DNA of 15,795 nucleotides from positions 1 to 15,795 of the forward strand of contig JBEKZL010000178.1 of NCBI GenBank assembly GCA_049509915.1, written 5' to 3'. How positions within the stretch are numbered: the stretch's first letter is position 1; each line of letters starts with the position of its first letter. Made by a program: the position numbers and the translations under genes. Positions 13,578-15,795 of this stretch are shown in pieces. Origin of the DNA: JBEKYD01 sp049509915. GTDB lineage: Bacteria; Acidobacteriota; Terriglobia; Bryobacterales; Bryobacteraceae. The notes beneath the pieces were generated by a model, which was not told the DNA's origin, searched no databases, and worked only from the letters and a program-made list of their open reading frames with translations.

Positions 13578-13615
13578 CTTACTGTATGCAAAACATCCCG
13601 TGGTTGTCTCACGCA

Positions 13616-13759
13616 TTAGCTCGGCGCCTGCGGAGCTGAACTGGCAACAGGTTCTGCAGCACGCGCTGCACCGTGGCCACGGGCAGCAATTTGGGGCCGT
13701 TCGGCGGCGACCAGATCCAGGAAGCGTTTGCTGGGGTTGGAACAGTCATCCCCTGACAT
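13616..13759 (-). CDS. Tiny ORF behind fliS (47 residues)
   Basis: The ATG at 13759 lies 8 bases after the fliS stop. The frame reads MSGDDCSNPSKRFLDLVAAE, then RPQIAARGHGAARAAEPVAS and ends SAPQAPS at the TAA at 13618-13616. The first half is charged and helical, the second is Ala/Pro-rich and probably disordered. Position and codon use suggest it is cotranscribed with flaG and fliS, but no good ribosome site precedes it. It might be a genuine small flagellar protein, or the displaced tail of an older fliS reading frame. I do not recognise it. Confidence 0.35.
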   Translation of the reverse strand: MSGDDCSNPSKRFLDLVAAERPQIAARGHGAARAAEPVASSAPQAPS

Positions 13760-13767
13760 GGCCCAGA

Positions 13768-14250
13768 TCAGGCGCACCGGGATTGCGGGAGGTATTCGTC
13801 TTTCGGCGCGCCAGAGGAAGACACCAGTGTGTGTACCTCGGCGCCGCGTTGGTAAGAGCCGGACGCCGGTGTGGCGGCCTTGTGCCGCATGCCCGACCAG
13901 CCTTGTTCGATTGTCTCCAGCAGTGACTCGACTTCGTCCATGGGCGCGGTCTGCTGGGTCAGGCTGGCTTCGAGCAGCCGCCTGCGCATGTATTGGTACA
14001 GCAAGGCAAGGTTCTGGCTGATGGAGCCGGCTTTATGATTCAGCGACCCTTCAAGTTCTCCCAGTATCGCCAATGCCTTGGTGACCGCTGTGGCCCTTGC
14101 CGCGATATCGCCCGTCTTCTGGTAAGCGCGCGCGTCCCGCACTTCAATGAGCGCGTGCTCATACAGAATTTGCATCAGTTCCACCGGGTCCGCGGCCAGG
14201 ATTCGGCTCTCCAGATAGCTATGTCTACGCATATTCTCCATTGCCTGCAT
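13768..14250 (-). CDS. fliS: Flagellar export chaperone FliS
   Basis: 160 residues from the ATG at 14250. FliS holds flagellin monomers unfolded in the cytoplasm and delivers them to the export gate. The family core is complete: RRHSYLESRILAADPVELMQ, LYEHALIEVRDARAYQKTGD, then the helix ATAVTKALAILGELEGSLNH, the ISQNLALLYQYMRRRLLEAS helix and EVESLLETIEQGW. The C-terminal 40 residues (after W125) are an unstructured extension rich in Ser/Gly/Ala, making the protein somewhat longer than the usual 125-140. The start overlaps the end of flaG by 26 bp; a nearer ATG at 14232 would give an 8-bp overlap but has a poorly spaced ribosome site. The longer upstream open frame to 14316 is read through flaG and rejected. 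Confidence 0.88.
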   Translation of the reverse strand: MQAMENMRRHSYLESRILAADPVELMQILYEHALIEVRDARAYQKTGDIAARATAVTKALAILGELEGSLNHKAGSISQNLALLYQYMRRRLLEASLTQQTAPMDEVESLLETIEQGWSGMRHKAATPASGSYQRGAEVHTLVSSSGAPKDEYLPQSRCA

Positions 14251-14521
14251 TACCACTCTTTCTCCAGTCCGCCGCCATCCGTACGACTTCCTCGGGCGGG
14301 AGCAGGCCGATGACATCGCCGCTATCTCGCTCCACTAATTCCACCATTACGGGCTTGCCCGCACCCCGGCGCAATTTCCATACCCGGCCTCGAGCTTCCA
14401 ACTCGCCTCGGTTCACTGCCCGGATGGCTGCCACCAGTTCCTCGATCGGGGCCAGGCTATCTTGCCCGAACCCGCCGACAATGGCGCTCATGGATATGCC
14501 GTTGAAAGACCCTGTGCCCAT
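14225..14521 (-). CDS. flaG: FlaG-family flagellar protein
   Basis: 98 residues. FlaG is a small protein that often sits before fliD/fliS and affects filament length. The N-terminal half is variable and Gly-rich, with a helix IEELVAAIRAVNRGEL. The C-terminal half carries the FlaG signature as GKPVMVELVERDSGDVIGLL (a beta strand, turn and strand), then PPEEVVRMAADW. The usual form is 'v.Vid..TgevirqiP.ee.l.la'. The ATG at 14521 lies about 24 bases after the predicted start point of a FliA promoter; a second ATG (residue 11) is a less likely start. The stop overlaps fliS, so the two are co-translated. The call rests mainly on the C-terminal motif and the neighbouring fliS. Confidence 0.75.
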   Translation of the reverse strand: MGTGSFNGISMSAIVGGFGQDSLAPIEELVAAIRAVNRGELEARGRVWKLRRGAGKPVMVELVERDSGDVIGLLPPEEVVRMAADWRKSGNAGNGEYA

Positions 14522-14551
14522 CTTGGAGCTGCCTTTCCACTCTCACTTTAC

Positions 14552-14578
14552 ATATCGGTATCTTCGCCCGAAACTTCT
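14552..14578 (-). promoter_or_regulatory. Sigma-28 (FliA) promoter of flaG-fliS
   Basis: On the minus strand AGAAGTTT (14578-14571) is followed after exactly 11 bases by ACCGATAT (14559-14552). The FliA consensus is TAAAGTTT-N11-GCCGATAA, so 12 of 16 positions match with the exact spacing. The predicted start point near 14545 leaves a short leader before flaG. This fits late flagellar control by FliA and FlgM. Confidence 0.65.
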
Positions 14579-14582
14579 AAGG

Positions 14583-14789
14583 ATGCTTAGAATGCCAAAA
14601 CGAAACCTTGCCCTCGGCCCTCTTCGCAGCCGTCGTTTCTTGTTTGGGGCACTCTCTGCCCAGCCGGCTCAGCAGCCCGCCGCACCCGCCGGACCACCCT
14701 CGGGCCAGCCGCCGGTTCCTCCTTCCGAGCGGCCCGACAGCGCCTCACGGCGCTTCGCCTTAGCTCGGCACTGTCCAGCCTTCCCGTAA
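14583..14789 (+). CDS. Possible small Pro-rich ORF, doubtful
   Basis: An open frame of 68 codons from ATG at 14583 (a second ATG at 14592) with a basic N-terminus (RNLALGPLRSRRFLFGALSA) followed by a Pro/Ala/Gln-rich segment (QPAQQPAAPAGPPSGQPPVP). The start is basic with a mildly hydrophobic patch, so a secreted or disordered peptide is conceivable. There is no strong ribosome site and no recognisable family. It lies divergent to flaG and in front of the next plus-strand gene. It could equally be non-coding. Confidence 0.2.
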   Translation: MLRMPKRNLALGPLRSRRFLFGALSAQPAQQPAAPAGPPSGQPPVPPSERPDSASRRFALARHCPAFP

Positions 14790-14851
14790 AGCAACCGTAG
14801 TTCTTTCTAAGTTTCCAGGAAAGAATCGCCCCGCTCGCCGATAAGCAGTTT

Positions 14852-15178
14852 GTGAGCGAATTCTTCCGCCGGGCCGAAGAGATTCTGCAGATTGCGACTA
14901 GTGGAAATTCCGGGGCCGGCGACACGGCTCTCGTCCTCGATCGCCAGGGCGGCTTGCGCATGTTGGACCCGGCCGGATGGTCGCTCCCGGCGATGGCTGC
15001 CGAATACGGCGCCGCCGCCGTCTATCGCGTCGTCCGCCGCGGCAACTCGGTCCGCGTGGAAGGCTGGAACGGTTCCCAGCGTTGCCTGCTCGAAGGACAA
15101 TCCGCAACCGGGTGCCTGTCCAACATTCTAGCCCACGGTTACGCCAGCTTCCAAATGTCCCTCGCTGGCGCGGCCTGA
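14852..15178 (+). CDS. Conserved-looking hypothetical protein
   Basis: 108 residues from a GTG at 14852. The frame is open further upstream to a TAG near 14810 but offers no other standard start, and the in-frame sequence before the GTG (RIAPLADKQF) looks coding, so the true N-terminus may differ or be lost. The protein reads SEFFRRAEEILQIATS, then ALVLDRQGGLRMLDPAGWSL, AAEYGAAAVYRVVRRGNSVR, VEGWNGSQRCLLE. Alternating strands around two glycine turns suggest a small alpha-beta fold. There is no signal peptide or membrane segment. It lies next to, and divergent from, the flagellar genes, but nothing ties it to motility. I do not recognise the family. Confidence 0.6.
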   Translation: MSEFFRRAEEILQIATSGNSGAGDTALVLDRQGGLRMLDPAGWSLPAMAAEYGAAAVYRVVRRGNSVRVEGWNGSQRCLLEGQSATGCLSNILAHGYASFQMSLAGAA

Positions 15179-15243
15179 GTGCCAGCCTTAAGCAGTAACT
15201 CCGGTAACAAGTATCCGTACTTCAGGTAGATCAATGCTCGCCG

Positions 15244-15795
15244 CTAGCGCGACATGGACGGTGGTGCCGAGTCCGGAGAACTTCCCCATTTCCTATTCGG
15301 GCGCGGCCCCATCTGCAACACCAGCGTGCCCCCGGCAGCCAGTTCCTCGTGCGTGAACCAGGGTTTGTCCAGGGGCCTTCCGTTCAACATGGCCGATTGC
15401 ACGTACTTGTTCTGCGCCGAAGTGCCCGGCGCGGCGATGGTGAATGTCTTGCCGCCGGACAGCGCGATTCTCACCTCCTGGAACAGCGGGCTGCCGATGT
15501 CGTACACCGGCCGCCCTGGGCAAACCGGGTAGAAACCCATCGCGCTCAGCACGTACCAGGACGACATCGCGCCGCCGTCCTCGTCGCCGCAAATGCCAAG
15601 CGGCCCGTCGCCGTACCAGACTTCCATGATCTGCCGCAGCAGGCGCTGCGTCTTCCATGGCTGGCCGCAGTAGTTATAAAGGTAGGGGATGTGGAAGCTC
15701 GGCTCGTCGCCCTGCGCGTAGTTGCCGATCAAACCGGTCATATCCGGGAACTGGCCGAGGAAAGCGTACTTGGACGTGCCGTACTGTTCGACGAA
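15244..15795 (-). CDS. GH92 family alpha-mannosidase, C-terminal part (runs off the window)
   Basis: The frame enters from the right edge and its last 183 residues are present. GH92 enzymes are calcium-dependent exo-alpha-mannosidases, mostly alpha-1,2, that are exported and trim mannans or N-glycans. Family blocks seen here: AFLGQFPDMTGLIGNYAQGD, EPSFHIPYLYNYCGQPWKTQ, GDGPLGICGDEDGGAMSSWY, VLSAMGFYPVCPGRPVYDIG, SPLFQEVRIAL and GGKTFTIAAPG, then the closing jelly-roll strands LNGRPLDKPWFTHEELAAGG, TLVLQMGPRPNRKWG. The 'GNY.QG.EPs.HipYLYn..G' and 'G..GDED.G.MS.WYV.s..GfYPv.PG' motifs are diagnostic and contain active-site acidic residues. The C-terminus is complete and the stop is at 15244. 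It is convergent with the preceding gene. Confidence 0.93.
   Translation of the reverse strand, partial: FVEQYGTSKYAFLGQFPDMTGLIGNYAQGDEPSFHIPYLYNYCGQPWKTQRLLRQIMEVWYGDGPLGICGDEDGGAMSSWYVLSAMGFYPVCPGRPVYDIGSPLFQEVRIALSGGKTFTIAAPGTSAQNKYVQSAMLNGRPLDKPWFTHEELAAGGTLVLQMGPRPNRKWGSSPDSAPPSMSR

Noticed and set aside
15164..15186. GCTGGC/GCCAGC inverted repeat at the end of the 14852 gene as a terminator
   Set aside because: Only 6 bp with an 11-base loop overlapping the stop codon and no T-run; too weak to call.

Overview
The window looks like a GC-rich chromosome of the Acidobacteriota, probably the Solibacter/Bryobacter side. This is inferred from the genes, not from any search. The strongest signs are a PadR regulator next to a 'duplicated orphan' MacB/FtsX permease (ADOP), an Lgt paralogue overlapping a Tes-like radical SAM gene, and a compact FlaG-FliS/FlgM flagellar cluster. 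No rRNA, tRNA or CRISPR array was seen.

Layout. 1-1424 (minus): hicA (broken by an internal amber codon), hicB, an Lgt-family membrane protein, and the first 52 codons of a radical SAM enzyme. 1517-2455 (plus): a secreted protein of unknown function. 2456-4027: decayed mobile DNA, holding the 3' end of a group II intron, a frameshifted WYL-like gene and a frameshifted IS701-type transposase. 4028-5041 (minus): intact gmd. 5195-6084 (minus): an RND efflux pump cut off after about 250 residues and joined to an unknown reading frame. 6310-7179 (plus): fragments of a GGDEF protein and of a MocR-type regulator. 7182-10169 (minus): padR and its ADOP permease, with a readable promoter and two identical-half-site palindromes. 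10322-11314 (plus): a zinc alcohol dehydrogenase. 11335-12021: a gene-poor stretch with a SEC-C zinc-knuckle remnant. 12022-12471 (minus): a small secreted protein. 12688-14521 (minus): a FlgN-like gene (probably frameshifted), flgM, a tiny ORF, fliS and flaG, with a good sigma-28 promoter before flaG. 14852-15178 (plus): a conserved-looking unknown. 15244-15795 (minus): the C-terminal part of a GH92 alpha-mannosidase.

How the genes fit together. FlaG and FliS are made together from the FliA promoter, and FlgM is the anti-sigma factor that holds FliA back, so the late-flagellar switch and two of its outputs lie side by side. PadR and the ADOP permease form an autoregulated two-gene operon. 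The radical SAM and Lgt-like genes overlap by 8 bp and are probably co-translated. The Tes/Mss-type family suggests a membrane-lipid role for this pair, which I regard as the best candidate for an under-described system here. The rest of the window is notable mainly for how many broken gene pieces it contains.
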